Source of the DNA: Clostridia bacterium
GTDB lineage: Bacteria; Bacillota; Clostridia; Oscillospirales; Acutalibacteraceae
Direction: 5' to 3'
Assembly: GCA_017517665.1 (NCBI GenBank)
Contig: JAFWYP010000025.1
Span: 1-64,000, forward strand
DNA length: 64,000 nucleotides
Translations under genes and position numbers: made by a program
Shown here: positions 39,401-47,605 of the stretch, one piece after another
Layout of the letters: each line of letters opens with the position of its first letter
How positions within the stretch are numbered: the stretch's first letter is position 1
The notes under the pieces: model-generated
Seen by the model: only the letters and a program-made list of their open reading frames with translations
The model's database searches: none
Told to the model about the DNA's origin: nothing

Positions 39401-42400
39401 AACAATGCCTGATAACGATATTTTCGTTTTTGTTTGTTATTATGCAAAATCGTATACCCTTCAGATAGACTATGTTTTTTCTGACGGAAGAAAGGCAGCC
39501 GATTCATTTGTTAACACCGTTGATTTCGGAGAATATTACATGTATGAGTCACCCGAAGTCGCAGGTTACAAACCGAATTTCCCGATTGTAACGGGAACTA
39601 TGCCTGCAAAGAGTATAAAGCACAGAGTTACCTACACTGTAGACGGTTATAATGTTTACATCAAATATAATGACGAAACCGTTGAAACCCTTGCTTTTGA
39701 CTACGGCGAAAAAATCGTCCTTGACTTCGACATCCCTGATATCGAAGGATATACTTACATCGGAACAAGTGAATATCCTCAGACTATGCCTGCCCACGAT
39801 ATAACGGTTAATCTTGAATACACCAAGAATAATTATAAGATTGATATCAATTATCAGTATTCGGATGAAACTCAGGCGGCAGACCCTGTTTCGGCTGAAA
39901 TTCCTTACGGAGAGGAGTATAACTTTGAATCTCCCTCCATAGCAGGATTTATTCCCGATATTAATGTGGTCAGCGGAAAAATGGGCGCTGAAAATATCAG
40001 TGTTACGGTCACTTACAAAAAAACAGCTTCCGTTACCTATGATGCAAACGGTGCTTCAGGCAAACCGCCTGTTCAGCCCGATGTTGCAACAGGCAGCGAA
40101 ATAACCGTTCAGGGACCCGGTGATCTGTATAAGATTTACAGCGAAGATATTGATATCAACGCAAGAAAGCCTGTGGATGTTGTTCTGCTGCTCGACTCAT
40201 CGGGAAGTATGACAAGCAGCGACCCGAGAGATATCCGCTTGATAGCTGCAAGAGAATATGCCGACACTCTGACGGATGTTGACCGTGCTGCAGTTATCGA
40301 CTTCGACGATTCTGTTACCGTTCTTACAGATTTCACCGACAACAAACAAAAAATCTCTTCTTCAATCAACTGTATTGACAGTAATGGCGGCACAATGATT
40401 TCAGACGGTATGTCCTCTGCAATCAGTCTGTTTGAAGCTGCAGAAAATCCCGCCGGAACAGCTGATAAGATTATTATTCTGCTTACCGACGGTCAGAGTT
40501 CTTATGACACATCGATTTCTCTTCTTGCAAGGAACAAAGGAATTACTGTTTTCACAATAGGTCTCGGCGATGGGGTACAAGAAAATCTCCTCAGAGAAAT
40601 TGCCGAAACCACAGGCGGTCAGTATTTCTGGATTGACGATGCATCGGATCTTCCTGCTTTGTTTGAAATCATAAGCAAAAAGACCGTCACAATCAGATAC
40701 GAGTTTGCAGGTTGGCTTGCTTCGGATGAAAACGGTGAACTTGGTGTGTATGAAGAAGGCGACAAGTTCGAAGTCAACAGTAACACCATTCTTACCGCAA
40801 TATGGATTGAACCCGATGAAATGTATATTGCAGAATGGGCATTCGGCAGCAAGTGCCGCAAGCAGATTTATAACGCAAACGAAAAACCTGTTTATAACGG
40901 CCCGGAGAGCATAGTTGAAAACGGCAATGTTCTCACTCTTTTAGGTTGGGATACAGACGGTGACGGAATATCAGAGTTCGACCCGTACGAAGAAATGCCT
41001 CCCATAACAAAGAGAACAACATATTACGCTGTTTATAAGACCGAAAAAGAAAAAATAACAGAAATCGACCTTTCATCCCGTTCTCTTACACTCTTTGTGG
41101 GAGAAACTGCAGAACTTCTCAAAAAAGTTGTTCCCGAAAGTGCAGACAAGAGCGGCATCGTCTGGACCTCAACCGATTATTTGGTTGCTTCGGTCGATAA
41201 AAACGGAATTATTACTGCAAATGCTCCGGGTTCTGTTGTTATCCGTGCCGAAAACATTGACAAGTCAGTCTCTGCAACCTGCCGAGTAACGGTTGTTGAA
41301 CCGAAAACAGTTTCCATCTCCATAAACACCTTGCCCAAAAAGCTTGAGTATTATGTCGGAGATAAGCTCGACTCAACCGGTCTGACACTCAAAGCTGTTT
41401 ACAACGACGGGAAAACCGTGATTATTGAAGACGGTTTTACCTGTTCGCCCACAATTTTCAATATTGCAGGCAAACGCAAAATAACCGTAGATTATAATGG
41501 GGCAAACTGCTATTTTGAGGTTGATGTTTTCAAACACAGCTATAATCTGATTTACACCGTTGACGGAACGGAATATGCAAAATACATCATTGAAGAAGGC
41601 GACACCGTACCCGTTCCCGTTGCACCTGTTAAAACAGGTCAAACATTTGACGGTTGGTGTGACGAAAGCGGAAATGTTGTTGATGTACCCACCCAAATGC
41701 CGGGAAACAATCTTAAATTCTCTGCGAAATGGTCAGTAAATAGCTATACCGCAAAATGGTATTCAGGCGAATCTTTGTTCAATGAAGAGGAATATTATTA
41801 CGGCGATAAGATTCTGTTTGATTCGGTTCCTGAAAAAGAAGGTCACTATTTCGTCGGCTGGGTTCCCGAAGTTCCCGAAACCATGCCCGCTGAAGACCAA
41901 ACTTTCTATGCACAATTCAAAGCAAACACCTATAAAGCTGAATTCCTTGCAAACGGCGGTGCTTTTGCAGACGGCTCTGAAAAAATAACCGTTGAAACCT
42001 GCTATGGAATGGCTATCGCAATTCCCGATGCACCTGAAAAACAAGGTTATGTATTTGCAGGATGGGATAAATATGTTCCGCAAACAATGCCTACAGAAGA
42101 CCTCACTTTCACTGCTTCGTGGATAAGTGCAGACGATACATCATACAGTATCGAAATGTACTATATGGACACTTTGGGTCAATACAGCGAAACCCCCGAC
42201 ACTGCAGTTACCTGCAAAGGAACGACAGATGAAACTGTTTTTGCAGAATTTACTGTTCTTGAAGGATTTGCAGTTGATGAAACCGTAAGTGTTCTGAGCG
42301 GAACGGTTGCCGCAGACGGTTCGCTTGTGCTTAAGGTATGTTTCAAGAGAAATCTTTATTCATTAACAACCGTAGTTAACGGTAATGCCCAAAAAACCGA

Positions 42401-44189
42401 ATACTATTTCGGTTCACTCCTCGCCGCTCCTGCCACTCCTGTTAAAGAAGGATACAGCTTTGTTAAATGGCAGAATGAAGACGGCTCAACCTTTGATTTC
42501 TCGGCAATAACCTATATGCCTGCATACGACATAAAAGTAACGGCAATTTTTGAAATCAACAAATATACCGTTACATATATCGTTGAGGGCAGAGAATATG
42601 CTTTCTATGAGGTTGAGGTTGGTGCAGAAATCCCCGTTCCCCAGAATCCGATATTCTTCCTGACAAAAGTTTTTGTCAAATGGGAACCCGAAGTCTTGTC
42701 TGTAATGCCTGCTGAAAACCTTGTTTATAATGCCGTTATCCACACCCACACCTATGAAAAAACCGTAACCCGAGAACCCACCTGCACTGAAAAGGGTGAA
42801 ATTACTGAGATGTGTTCGTGCGGCAAAACCAAAAAGCGCAGTACAGATGCTCTCGGTCATAACTGGAGTGTATGGCAGATTCTCAGGGATGCAACTCAGT
42901 ATGAAAACGGCATAACAGTTCGTACATGTTCAAGATGCGGTGCATATGATTATGAAGATCTTCCTGCTCGCAACGCAAACTTCACCGTCAGACCTATTGA
43001 AGACCAGACATTCAATTCATTTATCAGCAGCAAACCTTCTGTTGAAGTTTATTCTCTTGACGGTAAAAAGCTTAATCAGCTGTTCCATTACAGAAAAGAA
43101 TACAAAAACAACGATCAGGTCGGCACCGCTTCTGTTTTCGTTACAGGAAGAGGTGACTACTACGGTCAAGTAAGAGTAGATTTCAACATTGTGGAACGCA
43201 ACGCTGACAGCTTTGTTATTACATTCCCGACAGTTATCTATTCCGACACCGTTGAGGAAATCGACCCCATTGTTAAATATGAGGAAATAGTTCTTATTAA
43301 AAATGAGGATTATACCGTTGAATATGTAACCGACGAAAACGGCGATGTAACATCAGCAATCATAAGCGGTATCGGTAATTACGAAGGCGAGCAGACCGTA
43401 GAAATTGAAACTGTTGAAAAACAGGTTTCATTCACGGTAAATGAAATTCCTGATCAGGAGTATACGGGATATGAGATAACTCCCGAATTCAATGTTTATG
43501 ACGGCGAAAAAGTTCTTCGCGAAAACACCGATTACACAGTTGAATATTACGATAACATCAATGTCGGCTTCGGTCAGATTGTTGTCAAAGGCACGGGTGA
43601 CTATTCAGACTCCGTAACATTACCGTTCAGAATCAACGGTATGGATGCTTCTGAACTTGATATTCCCATATTGCTCGATGCCGTTTACAGCGAAGAAGGA
43701 TATTATCCCGATTTTGATGTCTATCCCATAACACATAACGGAAAAGAACTTGTCGAAGACGTCGATTATGAATATTATGTTGAAAATGCGGACAGCGTAG
43801 GAACCGCTGAAATTGTGATTATCGGTAAAGGTAATTACAGCGGAAAAACCGTGATTTATGTCAACATCGTTTCTCCCGCAATCAGCTCGGCAGAAATTGT
43901 TTTACCTTCCGATACTCTCGGATATTATAAAACGATGACACTTACCGTCAACACTTTCCCAGATTACACTTCAGCGAAAAATATTATATGGTCAACTTCA
44001 AACAAAAGAATCGCAAAAATCGACGAAAACGGAATCGTCAAGGCTGTGGGTCGCGGAAATGTTACTATTACCGCAACTGTTACTGATGAATACGGAAATT
44101 CAATTTCAACAAGTGTTGAAATAAATTGTACAATGACTTTCTGGCAAAGTATAGTTGCCTTCTTCCGCAGACTTTTCGGAATCGATTAA
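30438..44189 (+). CDS. Giant LRR / InlB-repeat / VWA surface protein
   Basis: A 4583-residue protein; the ATG at 30438 follows CGGAGAG and begins a signal peptide. Residues about 94-845 are BspA-type LRRs. From about 1000 to 3230 runs a long array of InlB B-repeats (Listeria-Bacteroides repeat; unit PxREGYxFxGWxPxxPxxMPAxD). A von Willebrand A domain (about 3245-3420) has an intact MIDAS: DSSGS, the Thr of GGTMISDG, and LLTDGQSS. A Big_2-like domain and more repeats follow, then a His/Cys domain (about 4100-4175), Ig-like domains, and the end TFWQSIVAFFRRLFGID. A second repeat type occurs four times. Inferred: a very long adhesin with a metal-dependent ligand-binding head. No sortase motif. 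Confidence 0.93.
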   Translation: MKNLVKKSVSLLLAFIIIFSSAGTGLTGVLASAASDTEYTYNGITFTLDDEDNATIVSYSKSSENVDIPETVRKNVFVQKKYTVTAIGDHAIPHDARTVTIPSTVRSIGRDNFASNHNLQTVTFVNSPITSIDDSMFRNCIQLSSITLPTNLEYIGTQAFSECFQLSSLALPSTVKTIGPAAFLNCHSLYNLTLNEGLNEIGNSAFANCSSLHSLVIPASVTDIKEGAFSNCTTLSDVYLPMVNNLKNIYSNAFQSTAFYNNDANWVVETPYSVKALYLNDILLNVIGNIPDGKYEIGPNVRNVAILFSQIIGSDSFGFTVSPQNTFFYADNYGVLYNKNNSEIVCFPSNLSIENYHIDSNVTAIRPFAFSGNNSIKNIVLMDNGYAKEIGDFAFANCTSLESVHIPSSVQKIGEKITNASNAYICCENETSLAKEYALEEGIPFILCNGHSQAEIYGHLYYEIVNNEIHITGCQESFSGNLVIPEFIDNYPVVCIRSLSDTKTGNSNFNIRTVTIPKTVDKIYEDAFSSCFGIEKVTVDKDNPYYFSDENGILFNKDKTVLVYFPSNPSENIRHFYSVPSTVKTIGGYAFYCSALHEVHLPETIETIAQRSFFACSELNSVNFPENLVTIGSEAFYECKGLTDIFIPSNVQSIGNLAFTKCNNIKTFTVDGANKFYLSSSGVLFDKNQTTLIQCPSKIAEIYPEKTNFVVPFGVEEISNFAFDEFLDLSYIELPETLKTIGDCAFLNCRGIQEIIIPDAVNYIGSGAFAECHGLFSVKLPENLKTVYPETLSGCISLQKIHLPAKLETVYTDAFTYTPHLEYIHIPADSNEFSIITGEYIFPTMTYVCSESENSFGAAFAKAAALEFRVCDNHKNLYVKSVTSRQPDYYGRAYAFYDITIFGCPQQIEFIHQETGETWLLDRDYATMYDTLDKSCVINFCTYDENGHEADVGDEGIIYEDWRVCLDLPEGKYNVITSPINSPEMWEAIEGSYEFEVTYGENPGIVFDANGGYFWVGDYVTQHGLKLYEGDEITYPEAPYREGYLFAYWALDGERFNEVVFDGVSKTLEAVWIEESTEKYTVLTYVMNTEGEYELFTSELFEARNGETVTYTPTPVEGFSINEEKSILSGEFYSGSSLVLKVYIDRNVFTLYFANCDYRPVRYLAGSIVAEPLIPQQTGHIFLGWIDDNGNWVEFPFLMPANDVTLYAVWEPKIYDLTFDAGEGFFNDGTNIKHLSVPFGTDIVLPDEPTREGYKFLGWTPDVPPKMPDESLYFKAVWEAETYEITFHSEEGYFDEYDRREITLYYKYGEKVDIPEMKVSDQLDVTFIWWQDDQNYTFVDEYYMPARDVEAFAIWEQNTYEIFFDANGGVFEDGEMLKRYELVFEESVPDPCIPEREGYLFNGWSPKPPEKMGKTSVTCIAQWEAETYTVTLNANGGFFVNQITDTISYDVPYGAPIPFPEENPIREGYRFDGWDTDYTVMPAKDLDIDAKWDENTYTIEWVTSETETYKEMYDFGYEIHIYRPEEKTGYTFAYWSEKPNGPQTDIPRVMPAKDLKYYAVYKPETYILTYYAGEGFFSDGTNKKTFECTYGAEIPEFDEKPNLEGYTFVGWTPEVPTNMPAGNVDIYAVWEINKYTVTWVLETDKTGAITDSAIEEYEYGKSIIPYPATKPNHILKGWFDKDNNPLPETMPSSDLVLYPQWESKKYTVKYYLSEYARAEDIVYYEIQLGVDETIPLPVPDIPPTPQGYEFSGWKCVTAGAENIRIFDPMPDFDLEFVAVIMPVPYSINWYIITEDGNRIPYDSDSYFTGDKIIPPSTPNKEGFSYSPWHPEVPEFMPPYSLEFYTNETRNDYTVTFNANGGKFADGSTSVSWELPFEGEIVEPSEPTLEGYTFTGWTPEVPDKMPAEDITFEAVWEAMTINAVFNANGGTFKNYPEGTIINDTKNIIVVPVKYNEEIVPPVDPVKEHYRFGGWEPEVPDVMTSTEPLCFSAKWVDCYYTVETYKMDTTGEYILTSTERFSATPGENVDISEKLKYIEEDSGLCGNAAKSVCAGVVKADNSLVLKLYFERNQYELTFDAGEGTFIDGAHIKTEKFYHGSIMPDYVPSLTGYEFVKWTPETTETVLGEKKYTAEWEPIEHTITWEFADGRETRVDTYRFGEEISVIPRNSFASQGYNYIWFEPNLKISVPTHMPDSDLKFIEILHVQEITNGACFNAGEGVFSDNTSERWASGYYGEEIPLPENPVREGYTFLGWNEDDTDRFYEAGYPVGFFEEYVRTFTANWEINSHTVTFYANGGIFPDGKESVEYVVEYNTPIPSPDEVFYHHYLHIEWICITEGYEHLRIGDPMPDCNLEFVSVWEKEPDCHIVFDANGGAFPDGDTYKSFTVPYGHPIPVPEDPLREGYLFCGWDHPVDIALSSEWFYAQWIPIPEPEYASYLIEIYTMDTEGNYGSATTTITTGPIGETVSITANPMTGFSIGEESVLSGVIEADGSLVLKVYYERNKYLLHAILNGEEISCTEYYYEASAEEPRAPLMHGYFFRGWLNAQGEFVEFPFPMPAEDVYVYAYSDNHDQFPPILIHIIWMSECEEFSHTVAYFGDVIREPDSTPYKTGYTFDEWICTTDSNINVGDRVPHYDLEFNADFDPNPVTVIFYNEGKEEVLRLETECDAPISPPENYNKTGYTLTWKDSDGNELPAFVPRIDFAQDETEIILEYYAEYTVKSYNVNWVVDGAIAKTEKYDYNSVIKEHTASKTGYSLTWKDKKGNVVTFTDKAPVMPAEDVTYYAEWNANTYDAVFNADGGVFTNYPEGTIINGERNIITVPSVYNKNIVAPPNPERVGYAFKGWEPSVGKMDVAGTKTFTAKWTKLYKLEINYITLDGKAVAPQYSEMHEDGFPYFIPHPYVTGYTCDSLYVQGVLSENTVINIYYVANVHEIRFLIKTPDELLNGELHSYTYSYGDKIEMSVFPPSYNGYSFSGFEDENGNEIEIPETMPDNDIFVFVCYYAKSYTLQIDYVFSDGRKAADSFVNTVDFGEYYMYESPEVAGYKPNFPIVTGTMPAKSIKHRVTYTVDGYNVYIKYNDETVETLAFDYGEKIVLDFDIPDIEGYTYIGTSEYPQTMPAHDITVNLEYTKNNYKIDINYQYSDETQAADPVSAEIPYGEEYNFESPSIAGFIPDINVVSGKMGAENISVTVTYKKTASVTYDANGASGKPPVQPDVATGSEITVQGPGDLYKIYSEDIDINARKPVDVVLLLDSSGSMTSSDPRDIRLIAAREYADTLTDVDRAAVIDFDDSVTVLTDFTDNKQKISSSINCIDSNGGTMISDGMSSAISLFEAAENPAGTADKIIILLTDGQSSYDTSISLLARNKGITVFTIGLGDGVQENLLREIAETTGGQYFWIDDASDLPALFEIISKKTVTIRYEFAGWLASDENGELGVYEEGDKFEVNSNTILTAIWIEPDEMYIAEWAFGSKCRKQIYNANEKPVYNGPESIVENGNVLTLLGWDTDGDGISEFDPYEEMPPITKRTTYYAVYKTEKEKITEIDLSSRSLTLFVGETAELLKKVVPESADKSGIVWTSTDYLVASVDKNGIITANAPGSVVIRAENIDKSVSATCRVTVVEPKTVSISINTLPKKLEYYVGDKLDSTGLTLKAVYNDGKTVIIEDGFTCSPTIFNIAGKRKITVDYNGANCYFEVDVFKHSYNLIYTVDGTEYAKYIIEEGDTVPVPVAPVKTGQTFDGWCDESGNVVDVPTQMPGNNLKFSAKWSVNSYTAKWYSGESLFNEEEYYYGDKILFDSVPEKEGHYFVGWVPEVPETMPAEDQTFYAQFKANTYKAEFLANGGAFADGSEKITVETCYGMAIAIPDAPEKQGYVFAGWDKYVPQTMPTEDLTFTASWISADDTSYSIEMYYMDTLGQYSETPDTAVTCKGTTDETVFAEFTVLEGFAVDETVSVLSGTVAADGSLVLKVCFKRNLYSLTTVVNGNAQKTEYYFGSLLAAPATPVKEGYSFVKWQNEDGSTFDFSAITYMPAYDIKVTAIFEINKYTVTYIVEGREYAFYEVEVGAEIPVPQNPIFFLTKVFVKWEPEVLSVMPAENLVYNAVIHTHTYEKTVTREPTCTEKGEITEMCSCGKTKKRSTDALGHNWSVWQILRDATQYENGITVRTCSRCGAYDYEDLPARNANFTVRPIEDQTFNSFISSKPSVEVYSLDGKKLNQLFHYRKEYKNNDQVGTASVFVTGRGDYYGQVRVDFNIVERNADSFVITFPTVIYSDTVEEIDPIVKYEEIVLIKNEDYTVEYVTDENGDVTSAIISGIGNYEGEQTVEIETVEKQVSFTVNEIPDQEYTGYEITPEFNVYDGEKVLRENTDYTVEYYDNINVGFGQIVVKGTGDYSDSVTLPFRINGMDASELDIPILLDAVYSEEGYYPDFDVYPITHNGKELVEDVDYEYYVENADSVGTAEIVIIGKGNYSGKTVIYVNIVSPAISSAEIVLPSDTLGYYKTMTLTVNTFPDYTSAKNIIWSTSNKRIAKIDENGIVKAVGRGNVTITATVTDEYGNSISTSVEINCTMTFWQSIVAFFRRLFGID

Positions 44190-44214
44190 CCCAAAGCAAA
44201 ATCCCATATTCTTT

Positions 44215-44244
44215 AAGGCGGCAGAGCAATCTGCCGCCTTTTAA
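44215..44244 (+). terminator. Terminator of the giant gene
   Basis: AAGGCGGCAGA pairs with TCTGCCGCCTT, then TTTT, 26 bases after the stop. The stem resembles those at 10115 and 51349. Confidence 0.88.
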
Positions 44245-44278
44245 CAACAATTTTGGTGCTCATAAAAAAAGCTATTTC

Positions 44279-44309
44279 AAAAGCTGCCTCGCAAACGCAA
44301 GACAGCTTT
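44279..44309 (-). terminator. Terminator of truncated SASP copy F
   Basis: AAAGCTGTCTTGC pairs imperfectly with GCGAGGCAGCTTT on the minus strand. A run of seven T follows about 10 bases on. Confidence 0.65.
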
Positions 44310-44369
44310 CGGACGCATTATCCCAACTGATAAATATAGCTCTTAATATAAATTGCTTAATATTATTTT

Positions 44370-44483
44370 TCACAGGTTGTAGATTTTAAGATGTAGCGGA
44401 ACATCAACTTCCTTTGCAGCTTCCATCTTGAACTGGTCAAGAGCAGCTCTTGCCTGAGGAACAACTGAATTATTCTTTGACAT
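44370..44483 (-). pseudogene. Truncated SASP mini-gene, copy F (type II)
   Basis: A 37-codon frame has SASP residues 1-28 (with AAKEVDV), then PLHLKIYNL and a stop. The ribosome site and leader are intact. Confidence 0.8.
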
Positions 44484-44588
44484 TTCGTTTACACCCCTTC
44501 AAATTCAATTTGCGTTTGCCTTATTATTGTTGCAATCATTCGGGGGTTTATTAATGTTAATTTTTTTCATTATTTGAAAGTTTTGAAA
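44484..44588 (-). repeat. SASP leader repeat, copy F
   Basis: The same leader as copy A, ending at TTTGAAAGTTTTGAAAC, 83 bases before the divergent sensor gene. Confidence 0.8.
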
Positions 44589-44670
44589 CAAAAAACGAGT
44601 GAAATAAATATAGATTTTTCCTTGCTTTTATGTTATTATTAAATTGGATTATTATGAGAGGAGGCGGAAT

Positions 44671-46332
44671 ATGATCAAGACCCAGAAAAAGACTCTGATT
44701 TACCTTGTCTGCGCAATGGTTCTTGCGATGGTAGGCATTCTTTATAATGGCATCAACTTTCCGCTTACCAACTCATTTTCGGGGAATGCATTCACGATTC
44801 TTCCTCATATGATTTTTGTTGCATTATCATTCGGCTGGGTTATTTCCGTGCGGCGCAGAATTCTTGATAAAAGAATCCGAAGCTATCTGATTTCCGTCGG
44901 TATGCTTATGTCATTCTGGCTTGCGGAGAGAACTACGAAATGGTTTTTTATTTCTGAATTTTCTGATTTGTGCCGATACCTGTGGTATGCTTTTTACATT
45001 CCGATGATTCTTATTCCGCTTCTCGGTGTGTTTATCACCAACTTTATCGGAAAACCCGAAACATACAAAATGCCGTGGTGGCTCAATCTTCTTTATATTC
45101 CCGCATTCGCACTCATTCTTTTTGTTTTCACAAACGATTCTCATAATCTCGTGTTTGAATTCCCGAACGGAATTTACTATTTCAATGAACAATACGAATA
45201 CGGTTTCGGTTTTTATATAGTTGCTGCATGGTTCATTATTCTCGGCTTTTATTTTGTAATTTCCCTCGTTATCAAAAGCCGTGTGCCCGGCAGTAAAACA
45301 TTCCAGAAATTGCCTCTTATCATTATGGCTTGCTCGGTTGTTTTTTGGGTGCTTTATGCTCTTGGTCTTATCAACGCCGATCTTACTGCTGTTGACTGCC
45401 TTATGATTACTCTTCTCCTTGAAAGTGCAATTCAAAGCGGTCTTATCCGTTCAAATGCGGGTTACACGGAATTCTTTGAGATTTCAACGGTTGCGGCGCA
45501 GGTTGTTGATAAGAATTATCATACTATGTATATATCTTCCTATGCCGACGATTTACCCGATGATGTGATGCAAAATGCTTTGGACAGACCTGTTGAGCTC
45601 GGCAAAACAATGCTTCACGGCAAGCCCGTTTCGGGCGGATACGTATTCTGGCAGAACGATATAAAAGAAATCAAAAAGCTGATGAAAAGTCTTGAAGAAA
45701 CCCGTGAAAGGCTCAGCGAAAACAACTTTCTGCTGAAAGCCGAAATTGATATGAACGAGCAGAAAGCCCGTTTTGAAGAAAAAAACAGACTCTATGACCG
45801 TATCGCCCGTGACGTTTCATCACAGCTTATAAAAGCGGAAGAATTGCTCACTCATGCAAAGCAAAATCCCGAAGAAGCTCACAATGCGTTGGCAAAAATC
45901 TGTGTTATAAGCGCATACATAAAACGAAGAAGCAATCTGCTTTTACTCGGCGAGGAAAACAAGATTATTTCATCATCAGAGCTTGAATTCTGTCTTCGTG
46001 AATCGCTTGACAATATACGCTTGCTCGGCGTTCATTCATCATTAAAAAGCAAGTGCTCGGGTAGTCTGTATTTTGAAAATGCGGTTGCTGTTTATGACTT
46101 GTTTGAAAAAACAGTCGAGTTATTCATTGATGATATCAACGCACTCATGGTATCGCTTAAATGCGAAAACTCCGTCATAAAACTCACCCTTCAGACAGGT
46201 TTGAACGACGGTGCCGATACTTCTGCACTGAACACACTTTCTTTAGCCGACGGAAGTGTTACCTGCGACGTTGATGAAAACGATGTTGCGGTTTGTATTC
46301 TTCTTTCCGAAGGAGGTGCATCGGATGATTAA
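44671..46332 (+). CDS. 7TM sensor pseudokinase (histidine-kinase-like)
   Basis: A 553-residue protein. Seven or eight transmembrane helices (residues about 8-230) resemble the HisKA_7TM sensor module. A soluble coiled coil and a kinase-like region follow. In the helix that should carry the phospho-accepting His the sequence is RLYDRIARDVSSQLIKAEEL, where active relatives have RIARELHD, so the His is missing. The C-terminal ATPase-like part lacks clear N- and G-boxes. I use the ATG at 44671 after GAGGAGGC. It overlaps the next gene by 8 bases. It probably senses a signal and pairs with the active kinase encoded next. Confidence 0.82.
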   Translation: MIKTQKKTLIYLVCAMVLAMVGILYNGINFPLTNSFSGNAFTILPHMIFVALSFGWVISVRRRILDKRIRSYLISVGMLMSFWLAERTTKWFFISEFSDLCRYLWYAFYIPMILIPLLGVFITNFIGKPETYKMPWWLNLLYIPAFALILFVFTNDSHNLVFEFPNGIYYFNEQYEYGFGFYIVAAWFIILGFYFVISLVIKSRVPGSKTFQKLPLIIMACSVVFWVLYALGLINADLTAVDCLMITLLLESAIQSGLIRSNAGYTEFFEISTVAAQVVDKNYHTMYISSYADDLPDDVMQNALDRPVELGKTMLHGKPVSGGYVFWQNDIKEIKKLMKSLEETRERLSENNFLLKAEIDMNEQKARFEEKNRLYDRIARDVSSQLIKAEELLTHAKQNPEEAHNALAKICVISAYIKRRSNLLLLGEENKIISSSELEFCLRESLDNIRLLGVHSSLKSKCSGSLYFENAVAVYDLFEKTVELFIDDINALMVSLKCENSVIKLTLQTGLNDGADTSALNTLSLADGSVTCDVDENDVAVCILLSEGGASDD

Positions 46333-47605
46333 CCTTCTTGAAACGGGAACCTATATTCAGGCGTTATTTATGTCGGTTTTGTTCCTTGAAGCCGTAATAA
46401 ATATTTGTTGTGTTCCGAATCTTTTTCTCCGTGATTACAAGCCTCTGACAAAGGTGTTTACCGTTCTTTTCAATCTTGCAGGCTTTGCTCTGCTTGTTAT
46501 TCTTACAACGGGACTCAACGCATTTATTTTCAACCGTGATATTCCTTATCCGAGCATATTGCTTCTTGAAAATGCGGAATATTCTCTGATATTCATTCTG
46601 GCAAACCTTGCTTTTCTTGTTTTCCTTGGTATCGGAGAAATCCGTTACCGCAAAAACAGCGTTTCGTCGCTTTCCATAAAAGAAAGCTTCGACCATCTTC
46701 CGACGGGACTTTGCTTTTCAAAAGCAAACGGTACCGTTCAGCTTGTAAACCACAAAATGAACGAGCTCGGATATATTCTGACAGGCGAAGAAATTCAGAA
46801 TGCTAACAAATTCTGGAAGGCGCTTGTAAACGGTGATGTTCTTCCCGATGTTCACCGTGTTTCAGACAGCAAGCAACCCGAATACCGTCTGTCTGACGGA
46901 ACGGTCTATACTTTCAAGTGTGAAAAGGTTGAAAATGTTTTTCAGATCACCGCAACCGACACAACAAGCCTTCATAAGCTTACAAACAGACTTCGTATGA
47001 ACAACGAAGAACTTGAAGAAATGAACGCAAGACTCAGGCATTACGGTGAAACCGTTGACGAAACAACAAGGGCAAGAGAACGCCTTGAAACAAAAATCCG
47101 TATTCACAGCGAACTCGGTCAGGCACTTCTCGCAACCCGTCACAGCCTGAGCCAACCCGAAGCTGATTTTCAGCCGATTATCAGCACGTGGAACAGAAAC
47201 ATTGCCGTTCTTCGCACAGAAGCTGAACCTGCGCAGAACAGCGGTCTGCTTAATACACTTATTGATATTGCAGAATCAGCAGGTGTTACCGTTGAAATCA
47301 GCGGTGAATTCCCGATGAACGATGCAATCGGCAGTATACTGACTTCCGCCGCAACGGAAGCGCTGACAAACGCCGTTATCCACGCAGATGCCAAAACTCT
47401 GTTCGTTGAGTTTTATGAAACAGAGGATGGCTATAATGCCAGATATACCAATGACGGAAATCAGCCGACAACTGAAATACACGAGGGCGGCGGTCTCGGT
47501 TCGCTCCGCAGTAAAATTGAACGTCTGGGCGGAAATATGGAAATTCAGTCTGTACCGCAGTTTGTAATGACTGTTCAGATGCCGAAAGAGGTGAAATTAT
47601 TTTGA
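46325..47605 (+). CDS. Membrane sensor histidine kinase (NarL/DegS-type)
   Basis: A 426-residue protein. Three transmembrane helices (residues about 10-105), a PAS-like domain (about 118-225: HLPTGLCFSKANGTVQLVNHKM), and a HisKA_3-like helix with the His in KIRIHSELGQALLATR (about 260). The HATPase domain has an N-box (TEALTNAVIHADA) and a G-box (GGGLGSLRSKIERLGG). It should autophosphorylate and pass phosphate to the response regulator encoded next. GGAGGTG precedes the ATG at 46325. Its stop overlaps the TTG start of the regulator. The signal is unknown. Confidence 0.88.
   Translation: MINLLETGTYIQALFMSVLFLEAVINICCVPNLFLRDYKPLTKVFTVLFNLAGFALLVILTTGLNAFIFNRDIPYPSILLLENAEYSLIFILANLAFLVFLGIGEIRYRKNSVSSLSIKESFDHLPTGLCFSKANGTVQLVNHKMNELGYILTGEEIQNANKFWKALVNGDVLPDVHRVSDSKQPEYRLSDGTVYTFKCEKVENVFQITATDTTSLHKLTNRLRMNNEELEEMNARLRHYGETVDETTRARERLETKIRIHSELGQALLATRHSLSQPEADFQPIISTWNRNIAVLRTEAEPAQNSGLLNTLIDIAESAGVTVEISGEFPMNDAIGSILTSAATEALTNAVIHADAKTLFVEFYETEDGYNARYTNDGNQPTTEIHEGGGLGSLRSKIERLGGNMEIQSVPQFVMTVQMPKEVKLF

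Noticed and set aside
41373..42860. Minus-strand open frames of 106-124 codons inside the giant gene
   Set aside because: They are shadows of the InlB-repeat coding sequence; there is no promoter, ribosome site or recognised protein pattern.
25092..44189. LPXTG sortase anchors on the two giant proteins
   Set aside because: Neither C-terminus has an LPXTG-like motif followed by a hydrophobic helix and basic tail; both end in the aromatic helix.
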